Part shown: positions 1 to 8,835 of the stretch, one piece after another
How positions within the stretch are numbered: position 1 is the first letter of the stretch
Layout: the number at the start of each line of letters is the position of its first letter
Source of the DNA: Verrucomicrobiota bacterium
GTDB lineage: Bacteria; Verrucomicrobiota; Verrucomicrobiia; Limisphaerales; UBA9464
Length of the DNA: 55,697 nt
Reading direction: 5' to 3'
NCBI GenBank assembly: GCA_016871615.1
Contig: VHCX01000019.1
Location: forward strand, 1-55,697
The notes under the pieces: model-generated
The model's input: the letters and a program-made list of their open reading frames with translations, nothing else
What the model was told of the DNA's origin: nothing
Database searches by the model: none
Program-made: the position numbers and the translations under genes

Positions 1-2
1 TC

Positions 3-119
3 CGCCGGCATCGAAGCCACTTCGGCCCTCGCCGCACCGACGGCGCCCGACCCATCCGCGGCGTCCCGCTGCCCCACCTCAAAACCCTCCGCGACCTCCG
101 CGTCCGCGCCGTGGGATAG
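3..119 (+). CDS. C-terminal fragment of an unidentified protein
   Basis: An open frame runs from the left edge to a TAG at 117-119 and encodes about 38 residues ending in LKTLRDLRVRAVG. Nearly every codon ends in G or C, as in the clear genes of this window, so it is probably the tail of a real plus-strand gene that begins outside. The fragment is rich in Arg and His and has no motif I recognise. It converges on the minus-strand HAD gene. No function is assigned. Confidence 0.4.
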   Translation, partial: RRHRSHFGPRRTDGARPIRGVPLPHLKTLRDLRVRAVG

Positions 120-140
120 GCCGGCCGCAGGGCGTACCCC

Positions 141-154
141 GGGCCTTCGGGCCT
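141..154. terminator. Weak hairpin between convergent genes
   Basis: GGCC-TTCG-GGCC forms a four-base stem, extendable by one wobble and one further pair, around a stable TTCG tetraloop. It sits between the partial plus-strand gene and the 3' end of the minus-strand HAD gene. There is no T run on either side, so termination is only a guess from location. Confidence 0.2.
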
Positions 155-217
155 GACTTGAACTCCGCGGGGCATCCCAAGGCACCGGTTCGGATACGCC
201 ACCGGATGCCCAATGGG

Positions 218-835
218 TCAGCCTCCCATGAGAGAGAGGACCCGGGGCACGGTGATGTCGGGATCTTCGTGGATCCAGGCCCGCCACCCCCGGGAGGCAC
301 CGGCGGCGATGTTCTCCGGGCGATCGTCCAGGTACAGCAGGTCGGCGCCGCCGAAGCCGGACATCCGCTCAATGGCCTCGTAGATCTTCACGTCGGGCTT
401 CATGGATTGCACCTCGTACGAGAGCACCTCACCCGTGAATCTCCGGTAGAACGGAAACACCCTCCGGACATGCCGGATCGCATGGGCATTGGTGTTGGAG
501 AACACGTAGGTCGGCACACCCCGATCGACGAGGGTCGAGTGCAACGCCACCATGGGAGCGATCTCCGTGAAGATGTCGCCGAACCAGTCGAGGAACCGCC
601 CCTGGTCCCCGCGGAAACCGGTGGCGGCCACGACGGCCTCGAAGAATTCCCCGTCACCCAGTAGGCCCGTCTCGTACCGGTGCAGGAGCGGCGTCTGGTT
701 GACGACCGCGAGGATCGCCGGGGCGGAAAGGTCGGACAGCGGCGCCATGCGTCGTGCCAGGATGCCGTAGTCGAAATCCAGCAGGACTTTGCCAAGGTCG
801 AAGACGACGGCCCTCGGGCGGCTCGCGTTGCTCAT
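218..835 (-). CDS. HAD-superfamily hydrolase (subfamily IA-like)
   Basis: This 205-residue protein opens with VVFDLGKVLLDFDYG, the HAD motif I region. The usual DxD nucleophile pair is altered: the first Asp is present (FDLG) but the second position is Gly-Lys, as in YihX-type phosphatases of the FDLGKVL class. Motif II is SNTNA near residue 115, and the motif III/IV region is LYLDDRPENIAAGASRGW near the C-terminus. The family dephosphorylates small phosphorylated metabolites in the cytoplasm; the substrate cannot be read from sequence. Its ATG overlaps the recR stop by four bases, so it is the last gene of the dnaX-ybaB-recR operon and translationally coupled. Length is normal for the family. 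Confidence 0.85.
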   Translation of the reverse strand: MSNASRPRAVVFDLGKVLLDFDYGILARRMAPLSDLSAPAILAVVNQTPLLHRYETGLLGDGEFFEAVVAATGFRGDQGRFLDWFGDIFTEIAPMVALHSTLVDRGVPTYVFSNTNAHAIRHVRRVFPFYRRFTGEVLSYEVQSMKPDVKIYEAIERMSGFGGADLLYLDDRPENIAAGASRGWRAWIHEDPDITVPRVLSLMGG

Positions 836-1434
836 GGAAACTCGCGCCTCCCTTCCATCGCCCGACTGAGGGTCAGCTCATCGGCATACTCGAGACCCGC
901 GCCGGCCGGCAGGCCCTGCGCCAACCGCGTGATGCGAACGCCCCGGCCCGAAAGCCGCTGGCGGAGGTAATGCGCCGTCGCCTCCCCCTCGACGTCCCCG
1001 GAGAGGGCCATCACCACCTCACGGACCTCCCCGCCCTCCAGTCGCGCCTCGAGGCCCCCGATCCTGAGGTCCGCCGGGCCCACGCCCTCCAAGGGGCTCA
1101 GTTTGCCACCCAGCACGTGGTAGGTGCCGCGGAAGGCTCCCGATCTCTCGAATCCCAGCAGGTCGGTCGCCCGCTCGACGACACAGATCACCGTCGCGTC
1201 CCGACGCGAATCGGCACAAATCCGGCACGGTTGGGTTTCGGTCAGGCCGCCGCAGCGCCCGCAGGCGACCACACGTTCCCGGGCTGCCACCAACGCCTCG
1301 GCCAGCGTGCGCACGCGTTCCGGGTCGAGATGAAGCACGTGGAGGGCCAGGCGCTCGGCCGACCGCGGTCCGATACCCGGAAGGGATTTCAGCGCCAGGA
1401 CCAGCGCCTGGACCGGCAGGGGCAACTCGGTCAT
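832..1434 (-). CDS. recR: Recombination mediator protein RecR
   Basis: A 200-residue protein of standard RecR length. An N-terminal helix-hairpin-helix region (SLPGIGPRSAERLALH) is followed by a four-cysteine zinc module (CGRC...CRIC, about residues 58-72) and a Toprim domain that starts around VICVVE and continues through VVMALSGDVEGEATAHYL. RecR acts with RecO, and often RecF, to load RecA on SSB-coated single-stranded DNA at gaps. The gene lies 15 bases downstream of ybaB and overlaps the HAD gene by four bases. The dnaX-ybaB-recR order is a widely conserved bacterial operon, which strengthens the call. Confidence 0.97.
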   Translation of the reverse strand: MTELPLPVQALVLALKSLPGIGPRSAERLALHVLHLDPERVRTLAEALVAARERVVACGRCGGLTETQPCRICADSRRDATVICVVERATDLLGFERSGAFRGTYHVLGGKLSPLEGVGPADLRIGGLEARLEGGEVREVVMALSGDVEGEATAHYLRQRLSGRGVRITRLAQGLPAGAGLEYADELTLSRAMEGRREFP

Positions 1435-1449
1435 CGCATCGGCCCGGGT

Positions 1450-1761
1450 TCAGAACATGCCGGGCAGGCCGAATCCTTGGGTCACCGCCCCCATCTCCTG
1501 GTTGGACAGCTCCTTGGCCTTCTCCAACCCCTGATTGACCGCCGTCAGGACCAGATCCTCGAGGAACGCCACGTCGTCCTTGTTGACCGCATCCGGGTTG
1601 ATCCGGATGGACTTCACCTGCCCATCCCCGGAAACAACCACCTTGACCGCGCCCCCGCCCGACGACGTCTCGACGGACTTCTGGGCAAGGGCCGCCTGCG
1701 CGGCTTCCATCTGTTGCTGGATGCGCTGGGCCTGGCGCATGAGTTTGCCGACACTGCTCAT
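1450..1761 (-). CDS. YbaB/EbfC family nucleoid-associated protein
   Basis: A 103-residue protein starting MSSVGKLMRQAQRIQQQMEA. It has the helical N-terminus, the central strand region with VKVVVSGDGQVKSIRINPD, and the helical C-terminus ending GFGLPGMF that are typical of the YbaB/EbfC DNA-binding dimer. The family binds and compacts DNA. The frame stays open far upstream on this strand, but that part is the antisense-like shadow of dnaX; the ATG at 1759-1761 gives the normal family length. It lies between dnaX and recR, its usual place. Confidence 0.93.
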   Translation of the reverse strand: MSSVGKLMRQAQRIQQQMEAAQAALAQKSVETSSGGGAVKVVVSGDGQVKSIRINPDAVNKDDVAFLEDLVLTAVNQGLEKAKELSNQEMGAVTQGFGLPGMF

Positions 1762-1830
1762 AGTCTTGTTGGATTGCTCTTCCCGACGTTGCGTTGCAGG
1801 GAGTCTGGACGATGGCCCCGGGCCAAGGCA

Positions 1831-1866
1831 ATCCCGCCGCAGATCCCGCCGCAGATCCCGCCGGCG
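1831..1866. repeat. 12-bp tandem repeat between dnaX and ybaB
   Basis: The unit ATCCCGCCGCAG occurs twice in a row, followed by a third imperfect copy ATCCCGCCGGCG. It sits in the 131-bp spacer after the dnaX stop (minus strand) and before ybaB. On the transcribed strand it reads as CTGCGGCGGGAT units. It may simply be slippage in GC-rich DNA. Confidence 0.7.
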
Positions 1867-1892
1867 GCGGGGGATCGGATTGCGCCGACGCC

Positions 1893-3800
1893 TCACGGAG
1901 TGTCGGAGGGGGCGCGAACCTCGAGGATTCGACCCTTGAACACCTCGAGAGCCTGGCGGATCCGCGGATCGTTCCGGAATTCCTCCTTGTCGAGCAGCAC
2001 CGGCGCGGCGGGCTTGGGCCTTGGCTCGGCCGACTTCGGATCGGTCGGCCGCACGGCGGCGGTCGCTGTGGGACGAGGTCCCGGGTTCGACCCGCCGTTC
2101 GGGCTCCCCGCAGCCCCTGCCCCGGCCGGAGCCACCGCTGCAGCCAGGCTCTCCGCGACCACGAAACGCACCGATGCCGACTGGCCGGTCAGCACCTGCA
2201 GGGCCGTCTGGATCGCCGCCACGTTGCGGGCGGTGTCGAGGTAGGCCTCCGGGGCATGGGCGATGGACAGCACTCCGCGCGCCCAACCCTCGACCCGACA
2301 TTGCCGGAGGGAGGACCGGAGGAGCGTCTCGGCCGTCGCGAGGTGTTCCAACAGCGCCTGCCAGACCGACTCGGCCGACTGCGAACCCTCGGGAAGCCTC
2401 GGGGGTGGCTCGACGGGCGCCGCCGAAGAAAGGACCAGGACAGCGGCATCCGGAGGGGTCGGAGGCACCGGCCGCGACGCTGGTGGCGGGGCGACCGGCG
2501 TCGGGGCCACGGGGATCGGGGGCGCTGGCTGAGGCACCGGAGCCGCCGGCGCAGGCGGCGGCTCGGGCGCACGCCCCGCCGCCTCGGACCGCACGGGTGC
2601 CGACCGCGTTTCGGCCGGACCTCCCCGCGATGCGGACACCCCGGCTCCAGAGTCCGGAGCCTGGCCCCGCAGCGCCTTGAGCTGCCGGAGCACGGCGTCG
2701 AGGCTGGTGGCCTCGCGGGCCTGCATGGCCTTGAGCAGAGTGACCTCCATGAAGATGCGCTTGGAGGCCACGTCCCGTTGTCGCCCCTCGGCCGCACTGA
2801 GCACCTCCATCATGCGCGTCAGCGCATCGGCATCGACCAGGCGGGCCTGGCGGGCCAACGCCGCCAGTTCGGCCTCGCCGGCCGAGAGCAGGCCGGTGTC
2901 GCCACCCGACACGGTGAAGATCAGCAGGTTGCGCAGGTGGTTGAGCAGGTCGGCCAGCAACCGGCCCAGGTCCTTGCCCGACGAGGTGAGCGTGTCGAGC
3001 AGGCAAAGGGCCCCCGGGGTGTCGCCACCGAGCAGGGCATCCACCAGTTCCAGCAGCTGGGCCCGGGCGGCCAACCCGAACATCGACAGGACGTCCGACT
3101 CGACGATCCGGTCGCCGCAGAAGCTGATCAACTGGTCGAGCGTGGACTCGGCATCCCGCATGCCGCCATCGGCACCGCGGGCGATGGCCGACAGGGCGTC
3201 GGCGTCGATCGAGACCTTCTCCTGCCCCGCGATCCACGCCAGGTGCTTCACGATGAGGGCGGCCGGGATCCTCCGCAGGTCGAAGCGCTGGCACCGGCTC
3301 AGGATCGTCGGCAGCACCTTTTCCGGATCGGTCGTCGCGAAGAGGAACTTCACGTGCGGCGGCGGCTCCTCCAGCGTCTTCAGCAACGCGTTGAAGGCGG
3401 CCGCCGAGAGCATGTGCACCTCGTCGATGATGTAGATCTTGTACTTGCCCGAAGCCGGCGCAAACTTGGCCGTGTCGCGCAACTCGCGGACCTGGTCGAC
3501 ACCGTTGTTCGACGCACCGTCGATCTCCAGCACGTCCAACGAGCGTCCCTCCGTGATCTCCTTCACCCGGGGATCGGCGTCGTCGAACTCCACGCTGGGC
3601 CCACCCGTGCAGTTGAGCGCCTTGGCGAAGATTCGGGCGAGTGTCGTCTTGCCGGTGCCACGGGGACCACAGAAGAGGTACCCGTGGGCGATGCGCCCCT
3701 GGCGGATGGCGTTGGCCAGCGTCGTGGTCACGTGCTCCTGGCCCACGACGTCGGAGAAACGCTGCGGCCGGTACTTTCGGGCGATGACCTGGTAACTCAC
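1893..3800 (-). CDS. dnaX: DNA polymerase III subunit gamma/tau
   Basis: The clamp-loader ATPase, about 635 residues from a GTG at 3798-3800; a TTG at 3845 would add 15 poorly conserved residues. The GTG is preferred because the protein then starts at SYQVIARKYRPQRF, the family's usual N-terminus. Visible motifs are Walker A GPRGTGKTTLA, Walker B IIDEVHML, the AAA+ sensor and SRC arginine-finger region (TILSRCQRF), then a clamp-loader domain III. A long Pro/Ala-rich linker precedes a C-terminal tau-like domain ending in EVRAPSDTP. Unusually, only the first of the four zinc-module cysteines is present (after KALN). It is the first gene of the dnaX-ybaB-recR-HAD operon. Confidence 0.96.
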   Translation of the reverse strand: MSYQVIARKYRPQRFSDVVGQEHVTTTLANAIRQGRIAHGYLFCGPRGTGKTTLARIFAKALNCTGGPSVEFDDADPRVKEITEGRSLDVLEIDGASNNGVDQVRELRDTAKFAPASGKYKIYIIDEVHMLSAAAFNALLKTLEEPPPHVKFLFATTDPEKVLPTILSRCQRFDLRRIPAALIVKHLAWIAGQEKVSIDADALSAIARGADGGMRDAESTLDQLISFCGDRIVESDVLSMFGLAARAQLLELVDALLGGDTPGALCLLDTLTSSGKDLGRLLADLLNHLRNLLIFTVSGGDTGLLSAGEAELAALARQARLVDADALTRMMEVLSAAEGRQRDVASKRIFMEVTLLKAMQAREATSLDAVLRQLKALRGQAPDSGAGVSASRGGPAETRSAPVRSEAAGRAPEPPPAPAAPVPQPAPPIPVAPTPVAPPPASRPVPPTPPDAAVLVLSSAAPVEPPPRLPEGSQSAESVWQALLEHLATAETLLRSSLRQCRVEGWARGVLSIAHAPEAYLDTARNVAAIQTALQVLTGQSASVRFVVAESLAAAVAPAGAGAAGSPNGGSNPGPRPTATAAVRPTDPKSAEPRPKPAAPVLLDKEEFRNDPRIRQALEVFKGRILEVRAPSDTP

Positions 3801-3964
3801 GGTTGTCGGACCATTGAAGTCCGAAGTCGGGCCGATGGGAAGCAAACAGCGCGCCCCGGTGATCCCGCCCCCGGTGCCCAGGCACCCGGGGCGTTCGAAC
3901 CACGCCGAGGCCTCCGGCCACGGACCTCACGACCACCCGGGGATTCGACGCGACCCCAGCAGGC

Positions 3965-4771
3965 CTATCGCCCGAAGCGCCTGAGGTATTTGAGCGCCAC
4001 CTCCAGGTCGCGGGGCCACGGCGCGGTGATCTCGACCGCGCGCCCGTCGTCCGGATGGTCCACCCGGAGCTTCCAGGCGTGCAGCGAAAGCGAGGGGGTG
4101 AGCGGTCGCTCCTCCTGCCCTTCCTTCAGGCGGTACGAGGGCTTGAGGGCCGACAGGAACAGACGGCGGCCATCGCCATAGAACCCGTCGCCATAGATCG
4201 GGAACCCGGCAAACTTCAGGTGGACCCGGATCTGATGGGTTCGACCGGTCTCAGGATGGCAGGACAGGAGGGTGACACCCCGGAACCGCTCCAGGACGCG
4301 GAAGCGCGTGAGTGCCTTCTTGCCGTCCTTGGACCACCGCATCATGCCGGGCAGGCGCGGATCGGGCATCAGCTTGAGATCCACCTCGAACTCGTCCTGC
4401 TCGGGATTGCCGGGCACCAGCGCGACATAGGTTTTCTCAGGCCGGCTGCCGCCGAACTGGTTGGCCAGATGCACGAGCGCAGGCTTGTCCTTGGCCAGCA
4501 GGAGCACCCCGGTGGTCTCGAAATCCAGCCGATGCGCGTTGGCGAGATAGTCGATCCGGCGCTGGACGGCCCACTCGGCGCCTCGCTCGATGCCGGCGTG
4601 GAGCAGTTTCATGAGGTTGGGCCGCTCCTTGTCGTAGCGGTCGGGCGACGTCAGGAGACGGGCTGGCTTGTCGATCGCCAGAAGCCTGCCGTCCTCATGA
4701 ATCACCGGGACAGGCCAGAACTGGCCGGCCCCGGGTGCGGAGAGCTTGATGACCGGCCCGGAGGCCTTCAT
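3965..4771 (-). CDS. RluA-family pseudouridine synthase
   Basis: A 268-residue protein with the RluA active-site motif AHRLDFETTGVLLLAK, in which the Asp is the catalytic residue, and the later signature HPETGRTHQIRVHLKFAGFPIYGD. The family isomerises uridine to pseudouridine in rRNA or tRNA. There is no N-terminal S4 domain, so this is a short RluA-type enzyme and the target base cannot be assigned. The ATG overlaps the stop of the upstream PpiD-like gene by four bases (4768-4771), so the two are probably co-transcribed and coupled although functionally unrelated. Confidence 0.92.
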   Translation of the reverse strand: MKASGPVIKLSAPGAGQFWPVPVIHEDGRLLAIDKPARLLTSPDRYDKERPNLMKLLHAGIERGAEWAVQRRIDYLANAHRLDFETTGVLLLAKDKPALVHLANQFGGSRPEKTYVALVPGNPEQDEFEVDLKLMPDPRLPGMMRWSKDGKKALTRFRVLERFRGVTLLSCHPETGRTHQIRVHLKFAGFPIYGDGFYGDGRRLFLSALKPSYRLKEGQEERPLTPSLSLHAWKLRVDHPDDGRAVEITAPWPRDLEVALKYLRRFGR

Positions 4772-6423
4772 TGCCCCGGCGAGCCGGCGGGAACGGTCGA
4801 CTTGGAGGACGCCATGGCCCCGGACTTCTGGAACTCCGCGGCGAACCAGTTCTGGAAGACCGCCATGCGTCGCTGCTGACGGGCCTCGGCAAGGGCCGAC
4901 GGCAGCGCCTGCTTCAGGGTCTCCTCAGAGACGGGTTCCTTCTTCTCCAGGTACAGCACGAACCCGCCATCCGAGCTGTCGGTGTAGCGGGCGACCCCAT
5001 TGGGCTTGGCCCCCTGGACCGCGTTGCGCACCAGGTAGAGATTCAGCCTGGAATCAAGACCCACGACATTCTGCGAGGCCGCCGTGAACTCCGGCACGTT
5101 GACCAGCGTCGCCTTCTGGGCGGCGGCGATGTCGGCGAAGCGTTTGCCCGCGGCCAATCCGGCCTCCGCGGCCGCGTGCAACTTCTCACCCGCCTCGCGG
5201 GCGGCGGCCCGGGCGCGGTCCATGCGGTGGTCCTGGACCACGCGCTCCCGGACGGTCTCGAAGGAGGGCACCTCGGGCGGCAGCTTGGTCTGCAGCATGG
5301 GGATGACCACGAAACCCTCGCCATCGAGCGGCTCGGTGTAGGGGGTCTCTGCGTTGAGCGAGGCCACGCGCTGGGCCAGTCCCTGGACAGTGTCCAGGCC
5401 GGCGATCCGCTCGCCGCTGCGGAACGGCGTGGTGCTCCGCAGGGGCACCTTGAACTTCGAGGCCGTGAGCGCGAAGGCCGACGGGGTGACATTGGTCAGG
5501 GCTCCCAGCTCGTCGTTGAACCGGATGGCCTCCTGACGGGCCAGGCCGAGGGCCCCCTGCGCGAGGGCCTCGTCGCGGATCTTCCGCAGCGCGGCCTCCT
5601 TGGCCAGCACCTTGTCGTTCTCGTCGCGGAAGGCCTCCGCCCCGCGCTGCCGGTAGAACTCCTCGAGACGGTTGGTGAAGCCCGCCTCCTTGGCAATCAG
5701 GGCCTCGGCCTCGGCCAGGTGGTTGGTGGCGTCGAAACGGACGTAGACCAGCACGGTGCGCTCGGGGATGCGATAGAACGCGATGCGGTTGCTGTAGAAC
5801 CGGCTTAGATCCTCCGGCTTGGCGACCACGCCGGCCAGGTGGTTGGAGAGGCTGAACAACGCGGCCTTGGTCACCCATCGCTCATTGTCCCGGCGGTAGT
5901 CGGCCGCCACCTCGCGCGGGGTCACCATGCGGGAGGCCGAGCCGACGGTCTCCACCAGGTGCTGGATGGCCACCTGGTTGCGGATGTGCTCGAGGAAGGT
6001 GGCCTCGTCGATCCTCGTGCGCTGCTGGAGGTTCTGGATGAAGGTGTCGTAGTTGAACGCGCCCGTGGCCGGATCCTTGAAGTTCTCGCGCAGGTACTTG
6101 CCCACGGCCACGTCGCCGACCTCGATGCCCAGTTCCTTGACCTTGGCGTGCAGCACCATCAATTCGGCCACCGCCCGCTCGTTGTCCGCCGAGGCGCCGC
6201 GCCGGCCCCCGCGCAGCGCCTCGTCGACGGCGGCGGCGGTGCGCGCCTTGAGCAGCTGGTCGCGGGTGATCGGACGCCCGTAGAGCTTGCCGAAATCGGC
6301 CCCACCGAAGTCAAAGGAGGTCCGGCCCGGCCGCGCGTCGCTCCAGATGACGAAGCTGGCGATGACCGCCGTGACGATGATGGCCCAGAGCCAGTTCGAG
6401 TGTTTGCGAATCGATCCGATCAT
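4768..6423 (-). CDS. PpiD/SurA-like membrane-anchored periplasmic folding factor
   Basis: A 551-residue protein. Residues about 12-28 (WLWAIIVTAVIASFVIW) form one membrane anchor close to the N-terminus, and the rest should be periplasmic. The SurA-N/PpiD-like region follows: GRPITRDQLLKARTAAAVDEAL, then a helical stretch containing KYLRENFKDPATGAFNYDTF. This arrangement is typical of PpiD chaperones, which help outer-membrane and secreted proteins fold. I do not see a well-conserved parvulin rotamase core in the middle, so catalytic activity is doubtful. The C-terminal helices resemble the end of PpiD. It is the first gene of a two-gene unit with the pseudouridine synthase. Confidence 0.75.
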   Translation of the reverse strand: MIGSIRKHSNWLWAIIVTAVIASFVIWSDARPGRTSFDFGGADFGKLYGRPITRDQLLKARTAAAVDEALRGGRRGASADNERAVAELMVLHAKVKELGIEVGDVAVGKYLRENFKDPATGAFNYDTFIQNLQQRTRIDEATFLEHIRNQVAIQHLVETVGSASRMVTPREVAADYRRDNERWVTKAALFSLSNHLAGVVAKPEDLSRFYSNRIAFYRIPERTVLVYVRFDATNHLAEAEALIAKEAGFTNRLEEFYRQRGAEAFRDENDKVLAKEAALRKIRDEALAQGALGLARQEAIRFNDELGALTNVTPSAFALTASKFKVPLRSTTPFRSGERIAGLDTVQGLAQRVASLNAETPYTEPLDGEGFVVIPMLQTKLPPEVPSFETVRERVVQDHRMDRARAAAREAGEKLHAAAEAGLAAGKRFADIAAAQKATLVNVPEFTAASQNVVGLDSRLNLYLVRNAVQGAKPNGVARYTDSSDGGFVLYLEKKEPVSEETLKQALPSALAEARQQRRMAVFQNWFAAEFQKSGAMASSKSTVPAGSPGQ

Positions 6424-6762
6424 AAAAGTTGCCGAGGCTGCGGAGCCGCAGAACGTAATGGCGGGGGGAAAATCCGGTCAAACCGTAAAACGATGGGACT
6501 TTCGCCCGGGGGTGGGCGGGCAATCCACCGGACAAGCCTTCCAAGTATGGCCAATGGCGGAAGGAAGTCCTCCCTCCGCCCTTGGGGAGCCGAACCGGGA
6601 GCCGAAGGCCTGGAGAGCCAGCGTTTGTGGGGATCCTTGCCGGCCGGCAAGGGGTTGGGCCAACCCCTTGAGCGGACGTTGCAACGCCCACCGGGTCAGA
6701 CTCCCAGGCAGGGATGCCCCGCCTGAAACCAGACGCGCCGCAGGACTGCCGGCCCGAGACGC
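6424..6762. other. Intergenic region upstream of the ppiD-like gene
   Basis: About 340 bases without a convincing gene. It lies between the peroxiredoxin stop and the ppiD-like start, both on the minus strand, so it should hold the ppiD-like promoter. Open frames here have no family resemblance and no consistent codon bias. I see no convincing terminator or RNA structure. Confidence 0.5.
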
Positions 6763-7242
6763 TTACGGCAGCGTGGCCAGGGCGGCCTTCACGGCCTCGA
6801 AATTGGGGAGATCCTTCGGCGTGCCGGTCTGCTCGGCGTAGTGCACGTTGCCATCCTTGCCGATCACGAACGCGGCCCGAGCCGAGGTGTCACCCACACC
6901 GGCCAGCATCGGGAACAGCACCCCGTAGGCCTTGGTGGTCTCCTTGTTGAGGTCGCTGGCCAGCTTGATGCCGATCTTGCTCTGGTTGGCCCAGGCCTCC
7001 TGAGCGAACGGGCTGTCGACGCTCACGCCGATGACCTCGGCGTTGAGGCTGGAATACTGCGACAGTCCGGCCGTGATGTCGCACAACTCCTGGGTGCAGA
7101 CACCGGTGAAGGCCAGCGGGAAGAACAGGAGGACGGTGTTCTTGGAACCAAAGTTGGCGCTGAGCTTGACGTCGACCAGACCGGTCGGGGTCTTGGACTT
7201 GAGGGTGAAGTCAGGGGCGGCGGATCCGACGGCGATAGGCAT
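6763..7242 (-). CDS. Peroxiredoxin (AhpC/TSA superfamily)
   Basis: A 159-residue thioredoxin-fold peroxidase that reduces hydrogen peroxide and organic hydroperoxides. The active-site loop PLAFTGVC fits the PxxxTxxC signature, with the peroxidatic Cys at about residue 49. A second Cys at about 54 gives the CxxxxC spacing seen in BCP/PrxQ atypical two-Cys enzymes, so it may form an intramolecular disulfide. The N-terminus GSAAPDFTL and the downstream VIGVSVDSPFAQEAW are also typical. There is no signal peptide, so it is cytoplasmic. It appears to be a single-gene unit. Confidence 0.94.
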   Translation of the reverse strand: MPIAVGSAAPDFTLKSKTPTGLVDVKLSANFGSKNTVLLFFPLAFTGVCTQELCDITAGLSQYSSLNAEVIGVSVDSPFAQEAWANQSKIGIKLASDLNKETTKAYGVLFPMLAGVGDTSARAAFVIGKDGNVHYAEQTGTPKDLPNFEAVKAALATLP

Positions 7243-7400
7243 GGTGGGTACTTGGTTGGATCGGGTTCAAACCCGGTTGAAAGACAGAGGGCTAACTCCG
7301 GACGCGTCGCCTGTCAAACCACCGGTGGGCCGAATCGGCAACTTGGGACGAAACGGCGACCTGGCCTCGCCCCCCTCGCCCCGGCAGCGACCCCTTCCCA

Positions 7401-8762
7401 TCAATCGCGCAGGAGGCGCCGGATCGCCCCCATGAGCACCGGCTCGACCTCAGGTGCCACGTTGGACGACCGCGGCTCGGTCTCATAGCCCCCCTCGGTG
7501 TAGGCCACCGTGGTGCCGATGTAGTAGGGACCGTAGTCGCCATAGGCGGCCATGGCCACGAAGAGGTCCTTGCGCTCGGCCTTGGCGGCCAACTGGTACT
7601 CCACGAAGAGCTCGCCGGGCAGGTGCAGCACCCGGGCCTTGCCCAGCGACAGGCAACCGACATCGATGCGGTGGCCCGCCTTGGCCCGGCGCAACCAGGC
7701 CAGCCGCCCCGCCCCGTTGGCGGTCAGGAAGCCCGCGTCGCGACCCTTCAACTGGGCCACCATCCGCTCCTCGTCGAGGTGCCGGGAGACCGGCAAGGCC
7801 ACGGCCTCGGAACGCCAGCGCAGGTCGTTGGTGGTCACCGGCTCGCGTCGCGTCGCCTCCCAGGCGCGGCGCATGCCGTCGGCGAGTCGTTCGCCCAGCA
7901 GCCGCCGGTTGCCCGGCGATCCGTCGTTGTACTTGCCGGCCCCGAGGTTGCCGCCCGCGCCGTTGAAATGGACATGGAGCGCCTCGGGCACGGCGATCTG
8001 CCGCAGGAACCGGGCGATGCCCGGGAAGTCCGGGTTGGCCACGCCCGTCCGGTAATAGCTCTGGGGATGCGTGGCGTAGTAGCTCAAGACCGCCACCGGA
8101 CGGTCATCCTTCCAGAAGCTGACCAAGGAAACCATGGGGTCGATGAGCCCCTCGGGCTCGGCCCGCAAGGCCGGGTCGGTGGTGGTCGTGTAGCGGACGG
8201 CCCGCACCTTGCCATCGGGGCCGAAGATGCGGCGGTTGGAGGCCACCTCGCGGACCTCGGCCTGGCCCGTACCCACCTGGTTGAAGGGCCGCGCCTCGGC
8301 GGTGGCCCGGGCCACGGCGTTGCTCAGGCGACCCAGGAATTCCCGGGCGAAGGTGCCGTCGTAGTTCCACGGGCTCACGCCGGCCTCCCGGAGGATGACC
8401 TCGGCGCCGAAGTCGCATTCCGGGGCGTCGTGCTGGTGCAGGGCGTGCACCGCCACCCGGTCCATCGTGGTGCCGGCCGCCGCGGCCAGCCGGCGGCGGA
8501 ACTCGTCATGTCCCTCGTTGGCGATGCCGATCCAGTCCAGCGCGCAGAGCACCACCGGCCGGTCGCCCCCCAGCACGACCACGCCCCGGGCCCGCAGGCC
8601 GAGGTCCCAGACGTTGGTGACCGGGTCGTAGGCCATGCGCGAGCCGACCGGCGGGGAGGCATCGATGTCGAAGAGACCCACCCTGGGCTGTGCGAGCAAC
8701 GTGACAGCCACCATCCACGACCAGAACAGACACAGCAACAGGGACCTCGTCCGGGGAAACAT
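7401..8762 (-). CDS. Secreted ceramidase-like hydrolase
   Basis: About 453 residues when started at the ATG at 8760-8762, which places a clean signal peptide (MFPRTRSLLLCLFW..., ending near AQP) at the N-terminus; an upstream in-frame ATG would bury it. The mature part begins RVGLFDIDASPPVG, has LRARGVVVLGGDRPVVLCALD, and the His-rich VAVHALHQHDAPECDFG. These match the N-terminal strands and metal-binding His region of the neutral/alkaline non-lysosomal ceramidase-like family, which is abundant in Verrucomicrobia and Planctomycetes. The true substrate is unknown; amide hydrolysis is the family expectation. It is divergent from cstA, with a shared upstream gap of about 73 bp. Confidence 0.65.
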   Translation of the reverse strand: MFPRTRSLLLCLFWSWMVAVTLLAQPRVGLFDIDASPPVGSRMAYDPVTNVWDLGLRARGVVVLGGDRPVVLCALDWIGIANEGHDEFRRRLAAAAGTTMDRVAVHALHQHDAPECDFGAEVILREAGVSPWNYDGTFAREFLGRLSNAVARATAEARPFNQVGTGQAEVREVASNRRIFGPDGKVRAVRYTTTTDPALRAEPEGLIDPMVSLVSFWKDDRPVAVLSYYATHPQSYYRTGVANPDFPGIARFLRQIAVPEALHVHFNGAGGNLGAGKYNDGSPGNRRLLGERLADGMRRAWEATRREPVTTNDLRWRSEAVALPVSRHLDEERMVAQLKGRDAGFLTANGAGRLAWLRRAKAGHRIDVGCLSLGKARVLHLPGELFVEYQLAAKAERKDLFVAMAAYGDYGPYYIGTTVAYTEGGYETEPRSSNVAPEVEPVLMGAIRRLLRD

Positions 8763-8835
8763 GGCCCCGACATTATCCAGATGCCCGTGGCTTTCGAGGT
8801 GAAGTTTGCCGGCGGGTTCTGGCAGTATCCGTTCC

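Noticed and set aside
1450-3936. Minus-strand open frame joining YbaB to a long upstream segment
   Set aside because: Only the last 103 codons match the YbaB family; the upstream part is an out-of-frame reading of dnaX.
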